Shown one piece after another: positions 30,916-38,555 of a stretch of 51,335 bases of DNA (position 1 is its first letter; every line of letters starts with the position of its first letter). Below the pieces are notes generated by a model. It saw only the letters and a program-made list of their open reading frames with translations. It was not told the origin of the DNA and did no database searches. Source of the stretch: Candidatus Omnitrophota bacterium (GTDB lineage: Bacteria; Omnitrophota; Gorgyraeia; 2-01-FULL-45-10). The DNA lies in NCBI GenBank assembly GCA_016929115.1, contig JAFGJL010000033.1, forward strand, positions 1-51,335. Reading direction: 5' to 3'. The position numbers were made by a program, and so were the translations under genes.

Positions 30916-31121
30916 GCGCCCTTCTTCCTGGAAAACAGGCCCTTAAGGCCCGTGATTATCTTTTTCCAGAATAGCTTGACCGTGAATGCGACGCCAATGA
31001 GCGAGGCGATGAAGGTCTGGAACAGAAAACCCCCAGTCCCCGGATCGAGGTACGCGTGCGCCTCCGTCGGGAAGATGGAATATGTAAGGAAGCTGATTAT
31101 TACCAGCTTTATGGTAAGCAT
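30912..31121 (-). CDS. Small membrane/secreted protein with DPGTG motif
   Basis: 69 residues from ATG 31121; the longer frame to 31268 merely translates tRNA-Lys and its terminator. Signal-like segment (about 3-19, EAHA cleavage possible), then AYLDPGTGGFLFQ, a motif I recognise from small proteins near envelope glycan genes, then one more span and a basic tail. The promoter's -10 ends nine bases before the ATG and there is no Shine-Dalgarno. The stop overlaps the sulfatase start by four bases. Confidence 0.75.
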   Translation of the reverse strand: MLTIKLVIISFLTYSIFPTEAHAYLDPGTGGFLFQTFIASLIGVAFTVKLFWKKIITGLKGLFSRKKGA

Positions 31122-31130
31122 GGTAATAGT

Positions 31131-31159
31131 ATTATAACAGACGTCTCTCCCCTTTTCAA
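31131..31159 (-). promoter_or_regulatory. Extended -10 promoter of the DPGTG operon, leaderless spacing
   Basis: Minus strand: -35 TTGAAA (31154-31159), 17-bp spacer, TGT then perfect -10 TATAAT (31131-31136), and nine bases to ATG 31121. The transcript would start about two bases before the ATG. Confidence 0.8.
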
Positions 31160-31184
31160 GGTCACGAATGGCCATCCCGAGCAA

Positions 31185-31224
31185 GCGAAAAAGCCTCCCC
31201 AGTTTATCTAGAGAGGCTTTTCGC
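31185..31224 (-). terminator. Rho-independent terminator of tRNA-Lys
   Basis: GCGAAAAGCCTC ... GAGGCTTTTTCGC stem with the T run inside the 3' arm, starting 11 bases after the tRNA 3' end in the minus direction. Confidence 0.8.
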
Positions 31225-31235
31225 GCGCCGAGGGA

Positions 31236-31311
31236 TGGTGAGCCGCGCAGGACTCGAACCTGCCACACCTACCTTAAAAGGGTAGTGCTCTACCAGATGA
31301 GCTAGCGGCCC
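31236..31311 (-). tRNA. tRNA-Lys (anticodon UUU)
   Basis: 76 bases with encoded CCA (31236-31238). Acceptor GGGCCGC/GCGGCTC with one G-U pair, D-arm GCTCATCTGGTAGAGC, anticodon loop CTTTTAA in a CTACC/GGTAG stem, T-arm GCAGGTTCGAGTCCTGC. Confidence 0.97.
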
Positions 31312-31410
31312 AATTTTGCGAAGCAAAATTGATGCTGAAGCGCCGTTAAAAGATGCGACGAGAAGGAGCATCTTAGGCGCTGAAGCGCCTTAACAATCCG
31401 AAGCAAAATT
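31312..31410. repeat. Array of palindromes between frr and tRNA-Lys
   Basis: AATTTTGC-GAA-GCAAAATT (31312-31330), AAGATGC...GCATCTT (31350-31374) and AGGCGC-TGAA-GCGCCT (31375-31390), with GCTGAAGCGCC and CGAAGCAAAATT each occurring twice. In the minus direction the middle hairpin is followed by TTTTAA and may terminate frr. No coding potential. Confidence 0.55.
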
Positions 31411-31412
31411 AA

Positions 31413-31976
31413 CTATCCTTGTATCTCTTTCTCCTTCGCCGCGAGGAGGGCGTCTATCTCTTTGATGTATTTGTCGGTGAGCTTCTGGATTTCGTCCTGC
31501 GATTTGAACTTTTCGTCCTCGGTGACGAGCTTGTCCTTCTCGAGCTTCCGGACGTGCTCGATCGCGGCGTGGCGGCCGGTCCGGAGCGACACGCGGCCAT
31601 CCTCGGCTATCTTCTTGAGTATCTTGTCGAGCTCGGCCCTGCGCTCATCGGTGAGCGGCGGAACGGAGAGGCGTATGACCTTGCCGTCGTTCGTGGGCGT
31701 TATGCCGACGTCCGACTTCATGATGGCCTTTTCGATCTCGCCGAGCGCGTTCTTGTCCCACGGCTGGACGACGACAAGCCTCGCGTCAGGCGTAGATATA
31801 GCGGCGAGCTGCTTAAGCGGCGTCGGCGCGCCGTAATAATCAACCTTGACACCTTCTACGATGGCGGTCGATGCCCGTCCCGTCCTTATGGCGGAGAACT
31901 CCCTCTGCGTCGCCTCAACGGTCTTCTTCATCTTCGATTCCGTATCGCGGATAATGTCTCTCGCTGTCACAGCCAT
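31413..31976 (-). CDS. frr: Ribosome recycling factor
   Basis: 187 residues from ATG 31976, with GGGG five bases upstream and the pyrH stop just before it. Conserved parts: the EFSAIRTGRASTAIVEGVKVDYYG strand, PWDKNALGEIEKAI and the C-terminal SQDEIQKLTDKYIKEIDALLAAKEKEI helix. The central helix reads RVSLRTGRHAAIEHV where most homologues have R-N-x-R-R-D-A; the essential Arg seems kept but the following Arg and Asp are replaced. Splits post-termination ribosomes with EF-G. Last gene of rpsB-tsf-pyrH-frr. Confidence 0.95.
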   Translation of the reverse strand: MAVTARDIIRDTESKMKKTVEATQREFSAIRTGRASTAIVEGVKVDYYGAPTPLKQLAAISTPDARLVVVQPWDKNALGEIEKAIMKSDVGITPTNDGKVIRLSVPPLTDERRAELDKILKKIAEDGRVSLRTGRHAAIEHVRKLEKDKLVTEDEKFKSQDEIQKLTDKYIKEIDALLAAKEKEIQG

Positions 31977-31978
31977 GG

Positions 31979-32695
31979 TCACCCCTTTACTGTCGTACCT
32001 ATCTTTTCGCCCATAATGACACGTTTTATATTGCCTTCCCTCGTCAGGTTGAAAACGATGATCGGCAGCTTATTGTCCATGCAAAGGCTCGTCGCGGTCG
32101 CGTCCATGACCTTCAGGCCTTTCTTCAGGACATCGATATAGCGCAGGGACTCGTATTTGCGCGCCTTCTTGTTCCTGGCCGGGTCTGAGGAGTAGACCCC
32201 GTCGACCTTCGTCGCCTTCAGTATGACCTCGGCGCCGAGCTCGATGGCGCGCAGGGCCGCTGTCGTATCGGTCGTGAAGTACGGGTTGCCGGTGCCGCCG
32301 ACGAATATGACGACGCGCCCCTTTTCGAGGTGGCGTATGGCGCGGCGCCTGATGAAGGGTTCTGCGAGCTCCCGCATCTCGATCGCTGTCTGAACGCGCG
32401 TGAAAACCTTGACCTTTTCAAGCGCCCCCTGAAGCGCCAGGCCGTTGATGACCGTGGCGAGCATACCCATATAATCCGCGCTCACCCGGTCGATGCCTTT
32501 GGAGGTCCCGGAGACGCCCCTAAAGATATTGCCGCCGCCTATGACGATGCATACCTCCACGCCCAGCGACCTTATCTCTTTTACCTGGCGCGCGATGGAG
32601 GCAAGGACGTCATGGTCTATGCCGTAGCCCAAGCGGCCCTGGAGGGCCTCTCCGCTGAGCTTCAATACGACCCTTTTAAACACGGGTTTCTTCAT
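31979..32695 (-). CDS. pyrH: UMP kinase
   Basis: 238 residues, full length. Amino-acid-kinase fold with [11 protein letters not shown] (phosphate loop), [21 protein letters not shown] and [17 protein letters not shown], the nucleotide and UMP contacts of bacterial hexameric UMP kinase. Phosphorylates UMP to UDP. There is no Shine-Dalgarno before ATG 32695; instead a repeat-derived hairpin region lies directly upstream, so translation may depend on coupling or structure. The operon position between tsf and frr is the usual one. Confidence 0.96.
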   Translation of the reverse strand: MKKPVFKRVVLKLSGEALQGRLGYGIDHDVLASIARQVKEIRSLGVEVCIVIGGGNIFRGVSGTSKGIDRVSADYMGMLATVINGLALQGALEKVKVFTRVQTAIEMRELAEPFIRRRAIRHLEKGRVVIFVGGTGNPYFTTDTTAALRAIELGAEVILKATKVDGVYSSDPARNKKARKYESLRYIDVLKKGLKVMDATATSLCMDNKLPIIVFNLTREGNIKRVIMGEKIGTTVKG

Positions 32696-32699
32696 TTTT

Positions 32700-32771
32700 A
32701 GCGTTTAGCGTATAGCGGATAGCGTATAGTTCGTTTTACCTAAACGCTATACGCTAACCGCTGAACGCTAT
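32700..32771. repeat. Hairpin-forming repeat between tsf and pyrH
   Basis: Built from TAGCGTATAG-type units: AGCGTTTAGCGTATAGC on the left and CTAAACGCTATACGCTA on the right, separated by TTCGTTTTAC, with a further ACCGCTGAACGCTAT half unit. It includes the tsf stop codon and reaches to within 5 bases of the pyrH start. Confidence 0.6.
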
Positions 32772-33358
32772 CCCTTTATCTCTTCGCCCACCTGATAGCG
32801 CACGAACCTGCGGATGATGATGTTCTCGCCTATCTTCGCTATCATGGACGTCAGAAGGTCCTTGACCTTGAGGTTGGTGTCTTTTATGAACGGCTGCTCC
32901 ATAAGACAGGCGTCCTCGTAGAACTTCGCCAGTTTCCCTTCGACGATCTTCGCGATGGCGGCCGGCGGCTTGTCCTTCAGCTGCGCCTTTATGATCTCGG
33001 TCTCCTTATCCGCGGCCGACTGTGGCACATCCTCTTTCTTGACATAGATGGGGTTTGCCGCCGCTATCTGCATCGCCACGTCCTTTACGAACGTCTTGAA
33101 ATCGTCGTTGCGCGCGACAAAATCGGTCTCGCAATTGATCTCGAGCAGGACGCCTATCTTGCCGCCAAGGTGTATGTAGCTTTCGATCCTGCCGTCCTTC
33201 GCCTCGCGGCCCACTTTCTTCGTGGCCATCGTGACGCCCTTCTTCCTCAATATCTCTATCGCCTTCTCGATATCGCCGTTCGACTCCTTGAGAGCCTTCT
33301 GGCAGTCTACCATTCCGGCGTTCGTCTTCTCCCTCAGCCTTTTGATGGAATCTATCAT
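32768..33358 (-). CDS. tsf: Elongation factor Ts, short form
   Basis: 196 residues. N-terminal UBA-like helix bundle (LREKTNAGMVDCQKAL) and the core motif INCETDFVARND that inserts into EF-Tu to release GDP. Length is about that of short EF-Ts types; the long E. coli form has about 280 residues, so the second core subdomain is reduced. The stop codon lies in the repeat at 32700-32771. Follows rpsB by 34 bases. Confidence 0.96.
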   Translation of the reverse strand: MIDSIKRLREKTNAGMVDCQKALKESNGDIEKAIEILRKKGVTMATKKVGREAKDGRIESYIHLGGKIGVLLEINCETDFVARNDDFKTFVKDVAMQIAAANPIYVKKEDVPQSAADKETEIIKAQLKDKPPAAIAKIVEGKLAKFYEDACLMEQPFIKDTNLKVKDLLTSMIAKIGENIIIRRFVRYQVGEEIKG

Positions 33359-33392
33359 TTTCCTTACGCTCCTTAAGAATTATATCCCGTCT

Positions 33393-34253
33393 TTATTTCG
33401 TTATTTTCTTCTTCCTTTTGATGGGGATGTCCTTTGGGGCCTCATCCTCCTTGAGCTTGATATCGCCCTCGACAAGCTCCTCGACCTCGGCGTCTATCAC
33501 CTTCACGCCCGCGGCCTCGGCCTCTTCCTCCGCCTCTTCCTGCACCCTTGCGCGCTCGCTCGCGGCAAAGGCATCCTTGCCGGCAAGTATGGTATCGGCG
33601 ATGGTCGACGTGATGAGCTTGATCGACCGGATGGCGTCATCATTGCCCGGGATGATGTAATCGATGAGGTCAGGGTCGGAATTGGTATCGACAAGCGCGA
33701 CGACAGTGATGCCGAGCTTTCTGGCCTCCTTGACCGCGATGTCCTCTTTCTTGGAATCGATCACAAAAACGGCCTTGGGAAGCTTGTGCATCGTCCTTAT
33801 ACCCTCAAGGTTCTTGTTAAGCTTCACCTTCTCCTTGTTGAGCTGCGACGCCTCTTTCTTCGAAAGCTTATCTAGGGTGCCGTCCGTCTTCATCCGCTCA
33901 AGGTCATCGAGCCGCTTGATGGACTTCTTTATAGTCTGGAAATTGGTAAGCATGCCGCCGAGCCAGCGCTGGTTGACATAAAACATCCCGCAGCGCGAGG
34001 CCTCTTCCTTCACTATCTCCTGGGCCTGCCTTTTGGTCCCGACGAAAAGAATGAGGCCGCCGTCGCTGGCCACTTTCTTAAGAAAATCGCAGGCCTTCAT
34101 GATAAGGCCTTGCGTCTTCTGAAGGTCTATTATGTAGACACCGTTCTTCGCGCCGAAAATGAACTTCTTCATCTTGGGATTCCACCGCTTGGTCTCATGA
34201 CCAAAGTGGACTCCCGCTTCCAGCAAACTTTTCATCAATGTGGATTCTACCAT
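33393..34253 (-). CDS. rpsB: 30S ribosomal protein S2
   Basis: 286 residues. Signatures [19 protein letters not shown] and [20 protein letters not shown], the coiled-coil insertion, then [28 protein letters not shown]. The C-terminus beyond about 225 is an acidic tail of about 60 residues ([36 protein letters not shown] in pattern) ending in KRKKKITK, longer than in E. coli. Heads the tsf-pyrH-frr operon behind a strong promoter. Confidence 0.96.
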   Translation of the reverse strand: MVESTLMKSLLEAGVHFGHETKRWNPKMKKFIFGAKNGVYIIDLQKTQGLIMKACDFLKKVASDGGLILFVGTKRQAQEIVKEEASRCGMFYVNQRWLGGMLTNFQTIKKSIKRLDDLERMKTDGTLDKLSKKEASQLNKEKVKLNKNLEGIRTMHKLPKAVFVIDSKKEDIAVKEARKLGITVVALVDTNSDPDLIDYIIPGNDDAIRSIKLITSTIADTILAGKDAFAASERARVQEEAEEEAEAAGVKVIDAEVEELVEGDIKLKEDEAPKDIPIKRKKKITK

Positions 34254-34279
34254 ACGCTTTAAACTTCCTCCTTTTCCTC

Positions 34280-34299
34280 CCTGCCTGCCGGCAGGCAGG
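34280..34299. repeat. Perfect 20-bp palindrome in the rpsB leader
   Basis: CCTGCCTGCCGGCAGGCAGG. It lies in the transcribed leader between the promoter and GGAGG of rpsB, and would form a hairpin just before the ribosome-binding site. The same motif is a common dispersed repeat in uncultured-bacteria genomes, so it may be either a REP element or a regulator. Confidence 0.6.
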
Positions 34300-34316
34300 C
34301 TTTTAATGGGACACTT

Positions 34317-34344
34317 ATTATATCAACTAAATCCGATTTTTCAA
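34317..34344 (-). promoter_or_regulatory. Extended -10 promoter of rpsB operon
   Basis: Minus strand: -35 TTGAAA (34339-34344), 16-bp spacer, TGA then perfect -10 TATAAT (34317-34322). About 55 bases of leader follow to ATG 34253. Confidence 0.75.
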
Positions 34345-34391
34345 CTATTTTCTGGATTTTTACTCGCCTTATAGTTCGACTCTGCTCACCA

Positions 34392-34440
34392 TAACCCCGA
34401 GCAAGGCTATCGGCCAATTCTAGGCCGCGTCGAGGGGTTA
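34392..34440 (-). repeat. Long imperfect hairpin at the end of the msbA-like gene
   Basis: TAACCCC (34392-34398) pairs with GGGGTTA (34434-34440), with GGCC-AATTCTA-GGCC inside. It includes the gene's stop codon. No T run follows, so termination is uncertain. Confidence 0.4.
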
Positions 34441-36261
34441 TCTTAAAACACTGTCTTTGAACTGCATGTCATAAAGCCGCTTGTAAAGGCCGCTCTTCTG
34501 GACCAGGTCTTCATGGTTGCCGGTCTCGACGATGCGGCCGCTGTCCAGGACATATATCCTGTCAGCGTGCTTTATCGTGCTCAGGCGGTGCGCTATCACA
34601 AAGACGGTCCTTCCCTTCATCATACGGTCTATCGCTTCCTGGACAAGGATCTCGGATTCTGTATCCAGCTGCGACGTAGCTTCGTCCAGTATGAGTACGG
34701 GCGGGTCCTTGAATAGGGCCCGCGCTATGGCCAGGCGCTGCTTCTCGCCGCCGGAAAGCCTGAAGCCGCGTTCGCCTATTATCGTGTCGTAACCGGCCGG
34801 CATCTTCATGATAAAGTCGTGTGCGTTCGCTATCTTTGCCGCTTTTACGACATCGTCCGCAAGCCTGCTGCGGGAGCCGTACGATATATTTGCCGCCACG
34901 GTGTCGTTAAAAAGGATCGTCTCTTGGGTGACTATGCCTATCTGCCCCCTGAGCGACTTGATCGTGCAGTCCCTGAGGTCAACGCCGTCGATCTTTATCG
35001 AGCCCTTGGTAATATCGTAGAAACGCGGGACCAGGTTGACGAGCGTCGTCTTCCCCACGCCGCTCGGGCCCACGAAAGCCGCGACCTCTCCGGCAGCAAC
35101 GGTCAGATTGACGTCCTTCAATATCTCCTTGTCCTCATACCCGAAATGCACCTTCTCAAATGTAAACGCCCTTTTGAGCCGGGGCGCTTCGACGGCGGAC
35201 GGCGCTTCGACCACCATCGTTTTCGTGTCAAGGACCTCGAATATCCTGACGGCCGCGGCCATGGCCTGCTGGTTTATGGAGTAGACGTTGGTGAGCCGCT
35301 TGATCGGCCTCATGAGCGAGAGAAGGCTGGCCAGGAACGTCACAAAGGCCCCTGCCGACATGGCACCGGAGACTATCTCCTTGCCCGCCATCCACAGGAT
35401 AACGGCGATGCAGGCTACACCGACAAATTCGGTTATAGGGCTGATCACGATCATCCGTTTTACCGATTTCATCATAAGGCGGTAGAACTGCTGGTTCTGT
35501 TTGGCGAACTTCTCCGCCTCATAATCCTCCATGGAGAACGCCTTTACCACCCGCATGCCGGATATCGTCTCGTGAAGCGTCGTAGTGATGTCCGCCATCT
35601 TCTCCTGGGACTGGCGAGAGATGGCCTTCAGCCTCTTGCCTATCTTGGCCACCGGATAGACGACGAGAGGAAAAAGGATGACGCTTACCACGAGAAGGTA
35701 AAGCGGTATCGCGAAATAGATCTTGACCGCGCACAATATGCCGAAATAGATGAGCAGCTGTATCGGCTGGTAGAGCAGGTCGGTAAGGCCTGTGGTTATG
35801 GAGTCGCGTATGACCGCCGCGTCATAAGTTATGCGGGACATGAGTTTCCCGGTGGAATGCCTGGAGTAATAGTCCATCGAAAGGTCCAGGAGCTTCTTAT
35901 ATATGATGTCCTTTATATCCCGTATGACGCGCTGGGCGGCGTCGTTCATGAAATAGTTCTGGAAAAATTCAAATACGTTCTTGAGGAGCCAAAGCATAAG
36001 GACGATAAGGATCATCCTGTTCAGGAGCGCCATAGGGGGCATGGCGTTAACGGCGTCGATGACCCTCCTTACGAAATCCGGTATCGCGAGCGTCGGCGAA
36101 AGGGCTATCTTTTTGCCGGCTATGATGTTGTCGACCAGGGGTATGATCATGCCGAGGGAGACGCCGCTGAAGGCCGAAGACGCCACCATGCAAAGCCCCC
36201 CCAGGGTCAGCACCCAGACGTGCGGCAGCATGAATTTGATCAAACGGAGGTATGTTCTCAT
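34438..36261 (-). CDS. MsbA-like lipid flippase (ABC exporter)
   Basis: 607 residues. A six-span permease domain (to about 320) is fused to an ABC ATPase: Walker A GPSGVGKTT (about 395-403), Q-loop IVTQETILFNDT, signature LSGGEKQR (about 500) and Walker B VLILDEATSQLD (about 523). Homodimers of MsbA flip core-lipid A across the inner membrane. The neighbouring lpxB and the lipid A operon support this role, although drug or peptide export cannot be excluded. ATG 36261 lacks a Shine-Dalgarno and lies in an AT-rich region divergent from gfo. Confidence 0.88.
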   Translation of the reverse strand: MRTYLRLIKFMLPHVWVLTLGGLCMVASSAFSGVSLGMIIPLVDNIIAGKKIALSPTLAIPDFVRRVIDAVNAMPPMALLNRMILIVLMLWLLKNVFEFFQNYFMNDAAQRVIRDIKDIIYKKLLDLSMDYYSRHSTGKLMSRITYDAAVIRDSITTGLTDLLYQPIQLLIYFGILCAVKIYFAIPLYLLVVSVILFPLVVYPVAKIGKRLKAISRQSQEKMADITTTLHETISGMRVVKAFSMEDYEAEKFAKQNQQFYRLMMKSVKRMIVISPITEFVGVACIAVILWMAGKEIVSGAMSAGAFVTFLASLLSLMRPIKRLTNVYSINQQAMAAAVRIFEVLDTKTMVVEAPSAVEAPRLKRAFTFEKVHFGYEDKEILKDVNLTVAAGEVAAFVGPSGVGKTTLVNLVPRFYDITKGSIKIDGVDLRDCTIKSLRGQIGIVTQETILFNDTVAANISYGSRSRLADDVVKAAKIANAHDFIMKMPAGYDTIIGERGFRLSGGEKQRLAIARALFKDPPVLILDEATSQLDTESEILVQEAIDRMMKGRTVFVIAHRLSTIKHADRIYVLDSGRIVETGNHEDLVQKSGLYKRLYDMQFKDSVLR

Positions 36262-36332
36262 ATTATATCCATATTATGATAAATACAACGTGCTATCGTA
36301 ACACACGAGGGTGCGTTTGTCGAGGAAAATCC

Positions 36333-36361
36333 TTGCCGCGCCCGTCAGGGCGTGGTATAAT
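36333..36361 (+). promoter_or_regulatory. Extended -10 promoter of gfo-lpxB, leaderless spacing
   Basis: -35 TTGCCG (36333-36338), 17-bp spacer containing CGCCC-GTCA-GGGCG, TGG then perfect -10 TATAAT (36356-36361), and only eight bases to ATG 36370. The spacer palindrome could be an operator. Confidence 0.75.
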
Positions 36362-36369
36362 CTCCGCCT

Positions 36370-37308
36370 ATGGGATCCGCAAAGAACAGGACGCGCGTAG
36401 GCGTAGTGGGGGTAGGCCATCTAGGCTCTATACACGCAAAGGTCTACTCTAAACTGGATAATGTGAAACTTGCCGGCGTCTGCGACTGCAACATAGAGCG
36501 GGCGCTCGAGATAGGCAAGAGGTTCGACACGGCCAGCTACGCTGACTATGAAGAGCTTTTCGATAAGATCGAGGCCGTCTCCATCGTCGTGCCCACAAGC
36601 CTGCACTATAATGTCACTAAGGACTTCCTGCTCCACGGCATCCATGTCCTTGTAGAGAAACCGGTCACCAAGACCCTCTCGGAAGCCGAGGAGCTCATAG
36701 ACATCGCCAAGGAGAAGAAGCTCGTCCTCCAGGTCGGTCACATCGAGCGCTTCAATTCCGCGGTATTGGCCCTTGAGCCGTACCTCCTGAAACCGCGGTT
36801 CATCGAATGCCAGAGGCTCGGCCCCTTCCATGAACGGGTCAAGGATGTCGGCGTCGTACTCGACCTCATGATACACGACATCGATATCGTCCTGGGCCTC
36901 GTCAAAAAAGACACGGCCGCCATCGAGGCCGTCGGCGTAAGCACCATATCGAACCACGAGGACATCGCCAATGTGCGCCTCATATTCGAGGACGGTGCCA
37001 TCGCCGACATAACCGCTAGCCGCGTCACAAAGGACGTAGTGCGCAAGATAAGGATATTCCAGGAGGAGTCCTACATATCTCTTAATTACCTCACCCAGGA
37101 GGTGGCGATCTTCAGGAAATCCGGAGATAAGATCGTCAAGGAGAAGATAAAGGTCAAAAAGCACGAGCCCCTGAAACGCGAGCTTAAATCCTTCATCGAA
37201 TGCGTCCAGACCGGCACCAAGCCGATCGTTTCGGGCGTCGAGGGCAAGCGCGCGCTGCAGGTCGCCCTCGAGATAGTGGAAAAGATACGTTCGAACACCC
37301 CCAGATGA
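36370..37308 (+). CDS. Gfo/Idh/MocA oxidoreductase, possible lipid A sugar dehydrogenase
   Basis: 312 residues. NAD(P)-binding motif GVVGVGHLGSIHA (about 10-22), EKPVTK (conserved Lys, about 97-102) and GHIERFN, with DLMIHDIDIVLGL carrying the family His. These are the hallmarks of Gfo/Idh/MocA dehydrogenases. The ATGA overlap with lpxB suggests action on UDP-GlcNAc-derived lipid A precursors. GnnA, which oxidises UDP-GlcNAc at C3 in Acidithiobacillus and Leptospira, belongs to this family and is also encoded beside lpx genes. The aminotransferase GnnB is not in the window, so that assignment stays a hypothesis. Confidence 0.88.
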   Translation: MGSAKNRTRVGVVGVGHLGSIHAKVYSKLDNVKLAGVCDCNIERALEIGKRFDTASYADYEELFDKIEAVSIVVPTSLHYNVTKDFLLHGIHVLVEKPVTKTLSEAEELIDIAKEKKLVLQVGHIERFNSAVLALEPYLLKPRFIECQRLGPFHERVKDVGVVLDLMIHDIDIVLGLVKKDTAAIEAVGVSTISNHEDIANVRLIFEDGAIADITASRVTKDVVRKIRIFQEESYISLNYLTQEVAIFRKSGDKIVKEKIKVKKHEPLKRELKSFIECVQTGTKPIVSGVEGKRALQVALEIVEKIRSNTPR

Positions 37309-38438
37309 CCCATAAGAAGATCCTTATCGTATCAGGCGAGCCGTCCGGCGATCTTCACGCCTCGAACCTCATAGCGGACCTGAAGTCGCTGGATCCCGGC
37401 CTCGAGTTCTTCGGGCTCGGCGGAAAGCTTTCGGAGAGAGCCGGCGCCGAGATACTTTACGATATCGCCGACCTGGCCATCGTCGGCATCGTCGATGTCG
37501 TTAAGAACGCTTTCAAGATCCGCTCCGCCCATAAGAGGCTTATCGAGCGGATGGACGCCGCGAAACCCGATCTCGCCATACTCGTAGACTACCCCGGCTT
37601 CAACCTCCATCTGGCCGGCCAGCTCCACAAAAGGGGTATCCCTATAGTCTATTACATAAGCCCGCAGGTCTGGGCATGGGGCGCGCGACGCATCGTGCTT
37701 ATCAGGCGCTGCGTAAAAAAGATCGTCGTCTTCTTTAAATTCGAGGAAGAGCTCTATAAGAAACATGGGATCGACGCTGCCTTCGTCGGACACCCCCTTA
37801 TCGATACCGTCAAACCCTCCCATGATAAGGCCTGGGTCTTCGCTAAATACGGCCTTTCCACGGGTAAAAAGACGATAGCGCTGTTGCCCGGCTCAAGGAT
37901 GAGCGAGGTAAGCTCGCTTCTGCCGGCCATGGTCGAAAACTGCAAGATAATAGACAAAAAGCTGGGCGGAGCCCAGTTCATCGCCTCCAAGCACCCCTCC
38001 ATCCCGATGGAACTTTATAAGAAAGTGGTCAATGGGTCGGGGCTGAATATCGTGCTAGCCGAAGCCGATACATACGATATCATAGCCGCCTCCGACCTCG
38101 CGATAGCGGCATCCGGGACCGTCACCCTGGAGACGGCGATACTTGGCACGCCATACGTGCTGGTATATAAAAGCAGCCTGGTGAACTATATCGCATACCG
38201 CATAGTGAGAAAGACCCCGTATCTGGGCATAGCGAACATAGTTGCGGGCAAGGCCGTAATACCGGAATTCCTGCAGTTCGACATGACGCCTGAAAAAATA
38301 TCAGGCGCTGCCGTCGACATACTTACCCACGAGGATAAGAGATCGAAGATGGTCTCGGACCTGAAAGGCATACGCCTCGCTCTGGGCTCGCCGGGCGCGT
38401 CCAAGCGCGCGGCCTCCGTCATCGCCCCCATCCTATAG
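37305..38438 (+). CDS. lpxB: Lipid-A-disaccharide synthase
   Basis: 377 residues from ATG 37305, overlapping the preceding stop by four bases. VSGEPSGDLHASNL (about 9-22), DYPGFNLHLA and YISPQVWAWGARR are diagnostic of LpxB (GT19), as are the VGHPLID and LLPGSRMSEV segments of the nucleotide-binding lobe. It condenses UDP-2,3-diacylglucosamine with lipid X at the inner membrane. The other lipid A genes lie 2-6 kb away on the opposite strand, with lpxI making its lipid X substrate. Confidence 0.96.
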   Translation: MTHKKILIVSGEPSGDLHASNLIADLKSLDPGLEFFGLGGKLSERAGAEILYDIADLAIVGIVDVVKNAFKIRSAHKRLIERMDAAKPDLAILVDYPGFNLHLAGQLHKRGIPIVYYISPQVWAWGARRIVLIRRCVKKIVVFFKFEEELYKKHGIDAAFVGHPLIDTVKPSHDKAWVFAKYGLSTGKKTIALLPGSRMSEVSSLLPAMVENCKIIDKKLGGAQFIASKHPSIPMELYKKVVNGSGLNIVLAEADTYDIIAASDLAIAASGTVTLETAILGTPYVLVYKSSLVNYIAYRIVRKTPYLGIANIVAGKAVIPEFLQFDMTPEKISGAAVDILTHEDKRSKMVSDLKGIRLALGSPGASKRAASVIAPIL

Positions 38439-38471
38439 CGCGGTCCTGCACAAAAAATGTGCATCATTTTA

Positions 38472-38520
38472 CTTGACAATTGTCAAGCTAGATGGTATCC
38501 TTGTTTACGCGAAGGATACC
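38472..38520 (+). promoter_or_regulatory. glnA promoter with two overlapping inverted repeats
   Basis: -35 TTGACA (38473-38478), 17-bp spacer, -10 TATCCT (38496-38501). The -35 lies in a perfect 16-bp palindrome CTTGACAATTGTCAAG (38472-38487). The -10 lies in a second inverted repeat, GGTATCCTT (38494-38502) and AAGGATACC (38512-38520). Both are good candidates for operators, perhaps of the HTH domain fused to the enzyme itself. The 38439-38555 gap holds only this region and the ribosome-binding site. Confidence 0.7.
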
Positions 38521-38555
38521 GGCTGTTTCTAACTGATCTCAAAAGGAAGGTGCTT

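Noticed and set aside
31122-31268. N-terminal extension of the DPGTG protein through tRNA-Lys
   Set aside because: It translates the tRNA and its terminator; a promoter lies between.
32700-32771. CRISPR-like array
   Set aside because: Units are too short, inverted and without spacers; it is a hairpin repeat. No CRISPR or cas gene was seen in the window.
34819-36279. 486-codon plus-strand frame opposite the msbA-like gene
   Set aside because: It is the mirror of a well-conserved ABC exporter; composition is His/Arg/Asp-rich and it has no recognisable motif.
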